From NCBI GenBank assembly GCA_018398805.1, contig JAGFBZ010000854.1:744001-808000 (forward strand): DNA of 64,000 bases, written 5' to 3'. The position numbers and the translations under genes were made by a program. Below, one piece after another: positions 26,301-39,400 of the stretch; position 1 is the first letter of the stretch, and each line of letters begins with the position of its first letter. The stretch is from Hirundichthys speculiger. Its lineage: Eukaryota; Chordata; Actinopteri; Beloniformes; Exocoetidae. A model generated the notes under the pieces. The model worked only from the letters and a program-made list of their open reading frames with translations. It was not told where the DNA came from and searched no databases.

Positions 26301-29300
26301 TTGTTTTCACAGTTTTAACTGTGGACTACTTGGATTTGTCGGACACAGAGAGGGCAACATTACCCCGGTTCCAGAATATCCAGGAGCCCTACCCCAAAGA
26401 GCTGGGGTCCTCTGTCCACTTCCCACAGTTCAACGTACGCACTCAGGTCCAGAAAGGTCAGAACCATACTGTTGTTGTTTTCTTTTGTTTTGTTTTTATG
26501 TTACTTGACATTGAGCTCCATCTTCTCTTGTCTAATTTAGCAGAGCCCACTCTTACCCCTGCAACCCAGACCAGCACCCCCCAGGTGGAGGAGTACAAAG
26601 TGCCTGACAGGAAACGGCGCCACCTGGAGCCAGTTGCCCCTCTGCCTGTTGCTGTGGTGATAGTGTACAAGTCTCTGGGACAGCTCCTTCCAGAAAGATA
26701 TGACCCTGATCGCCGAAGTATGAGGTACAGTATTTTAAACCTGTAAGACAACCTAGGTACTCTACACTATAAGGTGCAACCTAAGAGCCTTACATTTTTA
26801 AGAAAAATTGTCCATGCGCCTTATTTGTGCCGAGTTCCAAAATCTGTCAAAATATTGTGCGACTTTGATAAACGCTCTGCTTGACTGACTGTCGGACCAT
26901 TTCCCGCTGACACATGGACATAATATGTATACTACATATACTGGCAGCAATAAACCAATAAGAACAGAATGTGATACGTTGAATTACCTCCACCACGCCT
27001 TAAGTTGGCACAATTCAAACTACAGGCTATCAGTTATTTCTGTTGTTCATGGGAATAGAGCAGCTGCGAAAGAATTCAATGTCAATGAATCTATGGTACA
27101 GAAGTGGAGGAAGCAAGAAAATGAACTTAAGCGAGGAGGCCACAGTCAGATGACCTTCAACAATGGATCATTGAATAAAAAGAAATGTCTCTACATTCAC
27201 TATTCACAGATATTTTTATGTGAATGATTGCAAACCTGACATCACAAAATTAAATATTAAGTTTTCTGTACTTCACTTACAAGTGTCTGAGCTTCACATC
27301 TCATGAAGTTGTGTTTCGTCTTTGCTTTTGTTTATATTGTCATGACTAATAATTTACAATGTAAGGATTTTTTTTTAAAGATGCAAATGACTAAGTAGCA
27401 CTGTCTTCACATACCTCATGTGTGGAAATGGAATGGAAGGCTCCAGTATGTACAATTCCACAATGACTGAGATTTATGCATTAGAACTATGCATGCACAT
27501 GCCCTATAAATATGGCAAAACAAGAACGTTTAGATACATTTCTGTCTTTGTACACACAGTTTTACACATGTAACTACAGAGATGTATGTATCCAGTCATA
27601 AAGCGAAAATGAGTACAGATAAATGCATTCAGGTGAAATTTAAGAGCATTTTTAGAAATACCTGTAGTGACAATAAAACATTAAATGTACGGATGTTTGC
27701 AGGCTCCCCAACCGTCCAGTGATTAACACAGCTATCGTGAGCGCCACCGTTCATACTGAGGGCCCACCCCTTCCTCTCATTCTGGATCCCCCCATCACCT
27801 TAGAATACCCTCTACTGGAAACGGAGGAGCGCACGAAACCTGTCTGTGTGTTTTGGGACCACTCCATTGTGTGAGTTGGACTTTAACTCCAAATACAAGC
27901 AAATTAATTATCTGCACTTGTTAAGGTTTTATAGATAAAATGCATTCATAAGTTGTTTTTTTTTCTGTGCTTTAAACTCATCACATTCCCATGTTGACAT
28001 TTGCAGAATTGGGGCACAGGTGGCTGGTCGTCTAAAGGATGCGAGGTGCTCAACAGGAACAACAGTCACATTAGCTGTCAGTGTAACCACATGACCAGCT
28101 TTGCTGTACTGATGGACATTTCCAAGAGAGAGGTACTCCCAGAAAGTTGATCCTTCAGCTTAAAATGTTGTTGATTCCAGACCTGATGTCTTTTAACTCT
28201 TGTCCATAGCATGGAGACGTCCTTCCGCTGAAGATTGTTACTTACACGGCAGTGTCGGTCTCCCTGTTCCTCCTCCTCCTCACCTTCATCCTGCTGTGTC
28301 TGTTGCACCGCCTCCGTTCCAACCTCCACGCTATTCACAGGAACCTGGTGGCAACACTGTTCTTCTCTGAGCTTGTGTTCCTGCTTGGGATCAACCAGAC
28401 TGATAACATGGTCAGTGTAATGTTTATCCACCCAGTAAAGCGCACAAATCTTTTTGACCCTGTCTTATGTCCACACATACTCAGGCCAGATTTATTAACT
28501 CATTGCATTTAAAAAGAACATGTCCCCTTAAACGATGCTCATCCACAGTATAAGTCACTAATCAGGAAAATAAAAAAAACTTTTAAGACTGCTCAAGACT
28601 TGATTAGGAGTTATTTTCTAATCAGTTAAGCATACTAAGAGACTTGACATGAATGGTACTCCCTATAAAAGGCACCTTGAAGTCACATGGATAAGCTTTG
28701 GTAGTGTGATCCTGGATAAAGGTGCCTCACTTATTGGTATTTACTACTTTAGTGCCTAAGAACCTGAGAGGTATCCTGGAGATATTTATTTGGCTTTCAT
28801 GCAGCAGTCTAACATTGGTTTGACAAGAGGATGATGCCAAAAGGCCCGCCCCTGGTTTTGGTGGCCCATCAGTGGCCAGAGAAATCATGGTGTGCTGAAA
28901 TAATGAGTCTGCTAGCAGTGAGGCCCTGGCAGCTTCCTCTACACTCAGACCTCCTTTCTCAGGCAGGAGCGCAGATATTTCATCCATGCCCAGACCTGTG
29001 GTAGCTTCATGCTTACCTGTTAAGACATCCAATTTAATGGCTCGGGGCTTTCCCCTAGCTGAGGTGGCAACAATCTGGAGTGCAAACACGCCTTCCACCA
29101 GAGCCTCATATGCCTATAAATGGCGGGCTTTTGAACATTAGCGTGGGAACCGAAATGTTCCATTTCAGTGTTGTGTTGTGGATGTTTTTGTTTTTTTTTG
29201 TCTCCATTTACATTCAGGTTAGTGCCATTGTCTAGAAAACCATCTAGTATGTATATGCAATTTAATCTTATAGCAGACTTTTTTTTTTTTTTTTGTGGGA

Positions 29301-32300
29301 GTGTGAAGGGTGAATGTGTCCTTCACCAGTCCTCTCTGGCAGTAATTTCTAACATCTTTATTAATATCTTAAATCCTGATTTTGTCAGAGAGGACCAAAA
29401 AACACCAGCAGTGAAACATTTAAAGACAGGACAGTTAAAGAGACAAGACAGTGAGGGTGTGGTGTGTGCTGGGTTGTGAAGTGTGAGGGGTGTTGTGTAG
29501 TGGATTGTGTTGTGACAGCGAACAAACTCAGACGATAATATGTAAGAAGCAGAAACTACTAACAAAAAACACTGGATGAACACCTTCTACCAAGCTATAG
29601 ACCTGTATATGGAGAATTGATGTAAGCATCATTGATTGATTGTGTTGACAGTAGAGGGGGGGTGTTGGGGGAGGGGTGTAAAGAAAACATTTGTCCGCAG
29701 CCACGCAACACACACCTTGACGACAAACATGGCGGTAAGTTGTTGCGGCTGCAGTGCGCGATGCCACGTGCAAAAGGTCCGTACACTCACATGTAAGTTA
29801 CCCAAGTACCAAGGAAACTGTTTCCACTATTACCATCACCACTCTCCTTATCTTAGTCCACCTCAAGTCCTCCCGCGGGTGAGAAACCCCAGCTAACTCC
29901 CATCACCCCAGGGCCAGACTGGCCCAAGAGGGCCCCTTGCCCCCGACCCGAGAGGTCATGGGGCAAACTTCCCCGTGAGGGCCAGGCAGGGCACCCAGAA
30001 GAACCACGGTCCTCCCACCCCCCCAGCCCCCACACCTACCAGGCCCCAAACCCACAGCAGCAGCACCGCAGAAAATGCAGACCCAGTAGCCGTCACCCCA
30101 TGCAGCCCAGGGGCAGCCTAGCCCCCCATCTCCCCCCCTACGCCGCAGCCACCAGCCCGCAGCAAGCCAACACCCTCCCCACTACAACCTTCACCTTGTG
30201 GGCCGCCTCATCACTGTTGGTGATGCAGCCAATGATGTGGGTGTTATCAATAAACTTGATGGTTGCGACGGAGCTATGCTTGGAGGAACAGTCATAAGTG
30301 TTTAAGGAGAAAGGGAGGGGGCTCAGGACACAGCCCTGGGGAGCCCCAGTGTTCAGAGTCTGTGAGAAGGAAGCGACATTGCTCATTCACACAAACTGTG
30401 GGAAGTCCAGGATCCACCTGCAGACTGATGGACTGATGTGCACGGTCTGTGAGCTTCATAACAAGTGTAGATGGCAGAACTGAAGTCTACAAGCAGCATT
30501 GTAGGAGCCATATTAAATTTTTGTCTGTTGACATGGTGACAGGCAGGGTTTAGATCACATGGGCAAAGGAGGGAGCTTAAAATATCTAAAAAGGGGCACC
30601 CACTCACCTGTACTCAGGTTGGAATAGGGAGGAAAGTCACAACTTAATGTGCCTTGACATGTATATGCAATACTGTGAAGAAGCATTTCAGAAAAAGAAC
30701 ATCATACTAACAGTAAAATATCGTGACGGCAGTGTGATGGTCTGGGGCTGCTTTGCTGCTCCAGGACCTGGACAACTTGCGGTGATTGATTGGAACCACG
30801 AATTCTGGTCTCTACCAAAAGATCCTGAAAGAGAATGTCCGGCCATCAGTTCGTGACCTCAAGCTGAAGCACACTTGGGTTTCATCAGCCAACGATCCAA
30901 AATGCACCCTCGAGCAAACACACCATACTTGGGTTATCTTTGTCTAATATTTAAGACTGTTTGATGATCTGAAACATTTAAATGTGACAACCATACAAAA
31001 AATATGAAATGAGGAAGGGTGTATGCTGTAAATGATGGCCACAGCACAGTAATGTAGTGGTTGCCTTGTACAAGCACCTTTAATGGTTTCCGGACTAGAA
31101 AGACATATAAATATGTTGTTGTTGTATACTGACATCTGTCACTTTCTTTTAAAGCTATTCTTTTATTTGTCTCCATTCTATCTCCTTTCAGTTTGTGTGC
31201 ACAGTGATAGCCATCCTCCTTCATTACTTCTACATGTGTACCTTTGCCTGGATGTTTGTGGAGGGGCTTCACATCTACCGAATGCTGACGGAGCTGCGCA
31301 ACATTAATCACGGCCACATGAGGTTCTACTTCGCCACAGGCTGGGGCATCCCGGCCATCATCACTGGTGAGAAAGCCCAAATGTTTTGCTTTTTACTTTG
31401 ATTTGGCTACGTTAGGCTGGATTGACCCCTCCTCACTTATGTTTTATGTTTTATCATGAACAGTTTAAAAAACAAAATATAGCTCAAGGTAGGGTAAGGG
31501 ATTTCTGGATGATGCCATATTACACATTGATATTTGAAACCAAACATCAAGAAAAACACATCATGAACTTTCTCAAGCCTCTCTTCCTCTCCCTATCTCA
31601 TGTGACAAAAAGTGTTCTGGGTAAGAAATAGCATAGAATAGCTTACCCTGCATTTAGTGTGAAGTCTTGTGACACTGATATGAAAGGAGTTTATTTGTAA
31701 AATGTCCATGATTATATGGGCTGTTATATTTGTAGTAAGAGCAGCTATAACTGTATAGTTGGTAAATTACTGGCTCTTGATTATCAGCAGGTCTGCTTGT
31801 CTGAGGTGCTCCTGGTCAACAGCTTTGCTCATTATTGAAATTTGCTTGTTGTGCCTGTTTTTGTTGTTCAGTGCACTTTTATTACAGTCTTAGTACTGTT
31901 TATGATTTATGAGCACACCTGCTCCACAGAGACCTTCAAATGTGGCGAATATGCACCAACGATCAATATTGAAAGTGACATCTAAGCGTTTTGTAATTGT
32001 TAACGTGGGTGAGAGTCGGTGAGCAGTGAGGCAAAACTTTAAAAAGGGGAAAAAACAGGAAAATCAATACTTCTATGAAATCTTGCTTTTTTGATATAAA
32101 GATATGTTTATCTTGTATTTGTGTGTGTAGGTTTGGCAGTTGGCCTTGATCCTCAGGGTTATGGAAACCCAGATTTCTGTTGGCTTTCTGTCCATGACAC
32201 ACTTATCTGGAGTTTTGCTGGACCCATCTTTGTAGTTGTCCTGGTATGTACAAGAAATATCACTCTCTTTTTTTCCTGTTGTCTCATTTGATCTGCTCAT

Positions 32301-33447
32301 TCAAACAATTAAAGGAGCAGATCAAGACCACATTTTGCCACTTCAAAATGTATGCAAATTACTTAATCTTAATTAGATAATACTTTTTTTTTGTTGAGAG
32401 ACATAACATTTTTATACATACTGAGGAGATTGTCTGGATCCAACTAAACAAACTGAGTTGTTGATAGCTATTGTAATATTTTAGCCTAAGAAATCATTAC
32501 TTTAAGATATATCTGATGACAGCCATTATATTTATATATCCATTTATTACTACTGTTATTTTCTTAATCATATTTTCTGTTGGAGATGTCAAGGTGGCGT
32601 GTAGAGAAACTATGTATAATAGTATATTGTAATGTACTGTGTGGACCTGTTTGTGTAGGTTTAAAGTTTGAACAATAAAAAAAGTTGAATTACAAAAAAA
32701 AGAAATTATTACTTCAATAGCATGTACACAGACCAAGCTGAACATTAATTGTTCGTGATCTTGAAATGCGCATCCAATGATTCGTTCTGCAGTATTTTAA
32801 AAAGCACATCAGCTGCGCCAAGACCCACAACTGGTAACAACTGGATCTCACGCAAAAAAAACAACAAAACCTTTATTCGTACATTTAATTAAACAAAAGT
32901 TTAATCACAAAGAGTATATCGTTCATTTTTTAACAAAGAACTCTTCCTGCATTTGAGAAATGTAGGCAATTAGATCACTAAATTGAAAAACTTAACATTA
33001 TTAAATAATATTTTAATGTTTGAGAAAGCGTTGGACCCAAATGCAGGAGAGCAAGAGGATTGAAGAAAATCCTTTATTTAAACTCAACAAAAAGTTGAGC
33101 CAAAGAACAGACATGGAAGCTGTGTGTTCTGACCAAAACATAATTACTACAACAAACTGAAAATGCAGCATTTGTGATAGTATGTAGTTGTATCAGTGGT
33201 CCCTTGGTATTCATTAATTTACTCACTGACTCATTTATTCATTTATTTGGTTGGTTGGTTAAAATAATTTTTTTAACTCTCTCTCTTTAAAGGTGAACAT
33301 AGCTATCTTTGTTTTAGCAGCAAAGGCTTCCTGCGGTCGCAGGCAGAAGGCTGTGGAGAAGTCAGGGGCTATGTAAGCTCGTCCAACTATTCCACATACA
33401 ACACATCATCTGCCATTTAAGATAATTGTACATTTGTGACATGTGTA

Positions 33448-33479
<32 letters not shown>

Positions 33480-36400
33480 CAAATTCAGACCTGCACTACG
33501 TACGTATGGCCTTCGTTCTCCTCCTCCTCATCAGTGCCACTTGGCTGCTCGGTCTAATGGCGGTCAACAGCGATATCATTACTTTCCACTTCCTGTTTGC
33601 CATCTTCAGCTGCTTTCAAGTAAAATACACTGACTTTTTTCAGGATTTATTATTCAAATTAATTAATTTGTCTTAAATTGGTTTTATACTTTACTTTGTA
33701 AATACTTTGCCTTGCTTTCTTCACAGGGAGTTTTCATCTTCTTTTTCCATGTGGTATTCAACAAAGAGGTGAGGAAGAACATTAAGAACGTCCTCACTGG
33801 ACAAAAGAGCGTACAAGATGAGTCCAGCACGACCAGAGGTTCTTTGCTCACAGTATGTGTACAGTTTTATTTTTAAGAAGTATGATTGTTTTCTTAATAT
33901 TTCCATTACGGGCCTGCAAAAACTAAAGCCATTCTTTATTTTCTTTCCCTCTGTTCATCCTTCTCTTTTTCATCAGCGTTCTCTCAACTGCAACAACACA
34001 TACACTGAGGACGGCCCGCTGTACCGGTCGGCCATCTGCGAGTCTAATGTCTCCCTGGACAGTACGCTCAGGTCAGCCAAGAGCCGCAGCAGCTACCTGG
34101 CGTACACACTCAGGTAACACGCTTACTGACTGCATGGCTGCTTCTGCTGTGGCTGTGAGCTCAATGATCTTGTTTCTGTCCATGCATCCATTCAGGCTCT
34201 GAATCAAATGTCTTACAAGTTATTCTTACGCTTATTAACACACCAAAATAGTTAATTTATCTGTAGTCTATATGGTTATGCACTGACAATTTTCAGGGAC
34301 CGTGTTAATGAGCATGAGATTTTTATGGCTGCGTGCAGACAAAGAATCCAACACACAAAGGAAAAAAAACCTGTTTTTTTTGTATTCATACATTTTTCTG
34401 ATTTCTGCAAGTTTCAAACTTCAATCAAAATAATCAGCTCTTCCTGGAGCTTTATTCTTTGACTTCTGCTGTTTCAAATCTTGATGCTTTTTGAAATATT
34501 TCATCTTCCTGGACTAAAACCACAGGCCTCCCTATAATTAGCAGCTTGCTAAATTTGCAGTATTTATAATGCTCTTAACTTGGCTTCCTTATGCATTTTG
34601 CTCCCTCAGCTGTTCAGGATGCTAACCTCAGCTGTGGTTAGCATCCTCCTAATTCGTTCTTGGTTATGCTCCTTTAGCTGTGTTGACACGTTTCAGCTAT
34701 TCAGTATATTCAGCTGACACCTTCTACTAAATTCTTCTACATTTCTTCGATTGTTCCAATATATTTACTCACGTTCTTCACATTTTTGAACTTTTCAGCA
34801 GAGTTCAGGTAAATTTTCTGCTCCCACCATTCACACCTGCATTTTTAAAAGAAAATGCACTTCGCTAGTTTGCCTAAAGGCACAAGTTGAGGGTTGACTT
34901 TATTTACATCAACTATTTGATTTCCTTCTCATTTTCTGTAAATCTATAATACTAATGTCTGCCATTTTCTCCTTCTCTGTCTGTTTTCACAGGGAAGAAT
35001 CAGGTCAGAAGCCCAGCGTCTCCTCAGGAACAGCTAAAGGACACAAAGATCTGGATGGACCCCTGTTCCACAAGAACAGCACCAAAGGAGATGGTGAGTT
35101 TTGCCCATGCAGAAAAAGTCCCCTACTTGTGAACAAGCTACAAACTTTCATACAGATGAACAAAGTTGTTCCCAAGGTCACATTAGCACATAAGGATTGT
35201 GCAGTTTCATATGTCCACCATTTTGTATCAGCATTGCCCTCTCATATATGAAAAAAAAGGCTTGTCATGGATTGCCAACGTAGAAAGTTAGATAAACCCC
35301 ACAGACCACGGCATCAGAATGCAATGTGGCTGCTACTCGCATCAACAAAGCAAATGCTTAACTTAGTTTACTATTTATAACAGTTCTGTCTGATTTCCCA
35401 CCCATCCATCCATTCATTAACTTCCACCTATCAGAGTTTAGGTTGCAGGAGCAACTGCCTAAATAGAGAGCCCAAGACCTCCTTCTTCCCAGTCAGCACC
35501 TCTAAGTGCTCCAATGGCATACCAAAGCCCAGTTTAAAAAATGGACAGCTTATAATTTTATCTGGACAGCCCAATAAATGTTTAACTTGAACTTCAACAG
35601 TAGGCCATGACCATTGACTGTATGACAAGAGTATGGTGCTAATGATATATACTGTAACGGGAAGTCGAAGGGTTTTAGGACCTTGTAGCCGGTAGCTCCA
35701 GAGCAACCAGAGACATGAGTTTTAGGGCTGAGCTACTGACATACTTCATTTTCTTTGTCTGAAAAAAGCAGCTATGATCCCACTTCTGGATTGAAGCTCA
35801 TCCAGGAAGTACATTTTGTTTCACTTCCTCACTGACCACAAATTGCTGGCTCCAAAACAGAGCAAATTCCCATTGAATGCCATGTTAAAAAGGCCAACGT
35901 TGCAGCACAATTAAACATATTTGCAGTGTGGTACAAAAATCAGTTTTGGTTTATATTGTTAGTTTTGACATCCATGACAACTGAAGAGGGGGTGATTTTT
36001 TTTTTTTTTTAACCACATGAGAAAATTTTATATTAAGTAATAATGCTGATCAATCAGATTGCAGGATGTCATTAGATGCCGTCTGATGGATAGCCAGCCT
36101 TGGCTCTTGGCTATGACACCTACCCATTGCTGTTATGATTTTAGCTACTATGCATTATATTGACTACAGATCTGTGAAGAAAAACAGGTCATGGTCATAT
36201 TTTAAAAGAAGATATTTTCTTAATTGTTCTAACAGACCATCATGACTGGCTGTGGTTGGTCTGGGAGAATATGAGGACAAAGTTTAGCTTAGCTATGCTA
36301 ACGGCAGCAGTAATCACATGTCTACACTTACACAACATTGGAGATTGGGAGGTCTTGCTGTGAATGCCTGTAGCCTGGAAGATTACTGCAGGTCCCAGCA

Positions 36401-39400
36401 TTATTCCACCTGAAAGAGTCTTGAAATTACTCTCTGTGAAGGCTCAGCCTGTTGCAAAGCCTAGTACCACGCTAGCCAATCCAATGTGCAGGCTCTCAGC
36501 CAATGCTTGGTTAAAGGGGCCGCAGAATCGTTTCAGGACTGTCCAAGCAGATTTTCTGTTGGGATTTAGAGTCGATCATTATGACCTCCCCATCTATATG
36601 GAGCTCCACCATGGGGCCCTCTTGCTCCACAACTGGCCTCAGCCCCTATTGTCGCTTCTGCAGCAGCCACCTGCAAACATCTAAGAAATGACACTTGACC
36701 AGTCAAATGGTGTCTTTGGAATTAATTGTCATATATGATTGTACTATATGGGAAAATTGACAAGCCAGCAGCAGGAATTTTGTCATGTAATTTTATATGA
36801 AGATAAGAAAGTAATATAGTACATAAAGATATAAGTTTTTATACTCGCAAAATACGTTCAACAAATTCTCACCCCCACCCTTCTGTGGACAGCCTGTTAT
36901 AAATAAAGGTTTATTAATTTTTGCCGTCCAAATTCCCTCTTTGTCCCACTCAGATTCTGACTCAGACAGTGAGCTGTCGGTGGATGAACACAGCTCCTCC
37001 TATGCTTCGTCCCACTCTTCTGACAGCGAGGACAATGACATGGATGTTAAGCATAAATGGAACAATGAGAGGCCTCTTCACAGTACCCCAAAAGGTACAT
37101 ATTCTGACAGATTTTTTCCCCCATCCTAAAAGCTATACAATTATTATTTTTTTTTTATTTAACAATCCTGATTTCTCTTTGCTTTTTTTTTTCTAGGTGA
37201 CCCTAATCATTTGAATCCTTACTGGCCACCAGAGGCCACTACTGCCAGTGACAGCGAGGATCCAGGTGGGCCAGACAGGCTAAGGGTGGAGACCAAGGTG
37301 AATGTGGAACTGCACCCAGAAAATAAACTGGACCACATAAGTGAAAGAGGGAGGGAAGCTGTTCTGGAGAAAAACAAGCAGTCATCCACTAATGATAAAG
37401 ACATGGCACCTGTCATTCAACCCAACAGCAACTACCAACCAGAGCAGAGAAAAGGTGAAGAAAGAGAGTGTTTGTGAACTGAACAGAATGTTTGAATTAA
37501 TATTATCTGAAGTGGCCTAACACAAATCACTCTTCCTGCCAAGGTATCTTAAAGAATAAGATCAGCTATCCTCCTCCACTGACTGATAAGAACATGAAGA
37601 ACCGTCTGAGGGAGAAGCTGAGTGACTACAACTCCCCCGCCATCACTTCTCCACCCAACAACAATAACACTTCCCCTCCGTCTCTATCTTCTGTCAACAT
37701 CATGACCCCTTCTTCTCAGGCACCTTCACAGACCTCAAACGACGGCAACCGCGACAGCAGCACCCTCATTAAGCCGCCCATCACTCCAAGACCTCAGATC
37801 CCTCTTGGGCCACCACCAGCAGGCTTCTACCAGGAAGCCAACGGGGGAGTGGCCATGCACTTGAGGTCAGGGACCGTCAACGGTGGCAACGAGTCTGACT
37901 CAGAGTAAGTAATGTTGACATTAGAGCCATAAAAAAAAAAAAAAGAAAAAATCAATACCAAGTGTTAATTAAAATGATGTCAGATTAGAGGCTTATTTTT
38001 CATCAAATTCGACTGAAAGTCAACTTCACTCAGCAACGCTGCATTCTTTTATCATTCTTTGCACTAGTAAAAATTCAGCAGTAGTAATTGCTTAACATGT
38101 GTCTTCAGAATGCATTTATTCAGTATTATATTTATGTAATACAACAGATAAAATAGACTGAATTGGTTGTATTAAACAGTGGTTCATTCATTAAATGAAT
38201 GAATGATGATTCAACAGTGAGTACTTGCTATATCAGTCAATGCAAAAAGATAAACTTGAGATAGACTGCTGTAAATTCACAATCATCCAGGTCATGGTAA
38301 TTCTCAAAGGCTTGATTCAAGGCAACAGGACTTTCTTCTCTTGGCTCCTGAAGACGTTTCACCTCCTATCCAGAAGGCTTTGTCAATTCAAGCCACTTAA
38401 CAAAGCTTTTCAGATGGAAGGTGAAATGTCTTCAAGAGCAAAGAAGAGAAACCTTTTTCCTTTGACTAAAGCCTGAAAAAAATCATTGGACTTCAAAAAA
38501 TGTCCAATTTTTTTCACTTCAGGAGTGTTCTCGCAACAACTGAATCATAGGCAACCTGGACTTAGATTTGTCTAGAAGACGTTTCGCCTCTTATCCAAGC
38601 AGCTTCATCAGTTCTCAGCGCATCAGTCTGACTAGTCCGCACTAGTCCGACAAACAGTGGAGTATGACTCTGGTTTTTAACCTCTGTGGAGGTGTACCCC
38701 CCACCACTTTCCAAAGACAATACTTCGTTAGTGGAGTTTCGCTGGACCCTTTGTTTGGGTCAGGAGAGCCACACCAGTGAAAGGACAGTCGTTAGGAGTG
38801 ACTCTAGGTGTGGCTCTAAACTGTAGTGGCTCAGAGCAAAGACAAAAACATCACAATCCTTCCAGCTGATAAAGGATGATTCACAGTTACCCTAAATACA
38901 ACTGACTACAATGCTAAAGTCTCCACACTACTCAATGATGCTAACACCTAGGAAATCCTGAAGCGAGACCCATCCAGCGGGTACAAAAAGAAGGTGATAC
39001 AATGCCTAGAGCCGTTACAAAAAGATGGAGCGGTTGACTGCCCTCAGTACCTCAAACTCTACCCACAAGACACCATTCCATGTCTATATGGACTCCCCAA
39101 GATCCATAAAGAAGGGGTCCCACTCAGACTCATCGTCAGTAGCATAAACTCAGTGACATACAATATTGCAAAGCAGGTAGCTAACATTTTAGCTCCTCTG
39201 GTGGGTAACACACCACACCACATACAAAACTCGCATGAATTTGCAAACAAAATCCGGGGTTTAAGGCTGGAACTGGATGAAAGCATGGTATCATATGATG
39301 TAACATCCCTATTCACTTGCATCCCAATCAGGGAAGCAGTGGAAACGGTGAGGCCTCATCTTACACAGGACAGTACATTACCGGACAGAACTAATCTCAA

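Noticed and set aside
26237..26746. 169-codon ORF as one exon
   Set aside because: It spans two celsr1 exons and the short intron between them (26457-26540), which happens to stay open.
28235..28420. alternative frames over the helix 1-2 exon
   Set aside because: Shadow frames of a confirmed celsr1 exon.
37913..37960. A-rich run and TAA after 37904 as the true gene end
   Set aside because: The donor GTAAGT and a well-formed acceptor with an in-frame micro-exon at 40809 favour splicing; the unspliced end is kept only as an alternative.
38527..38810. inverted arms of the Penelope element as a CRISPR-like or hAT structure
   Set aside because: Only two long arms, each with hammerhead-related sequence and RT/GIY-YIG remnants between them; fits Penelope terminal repeats.
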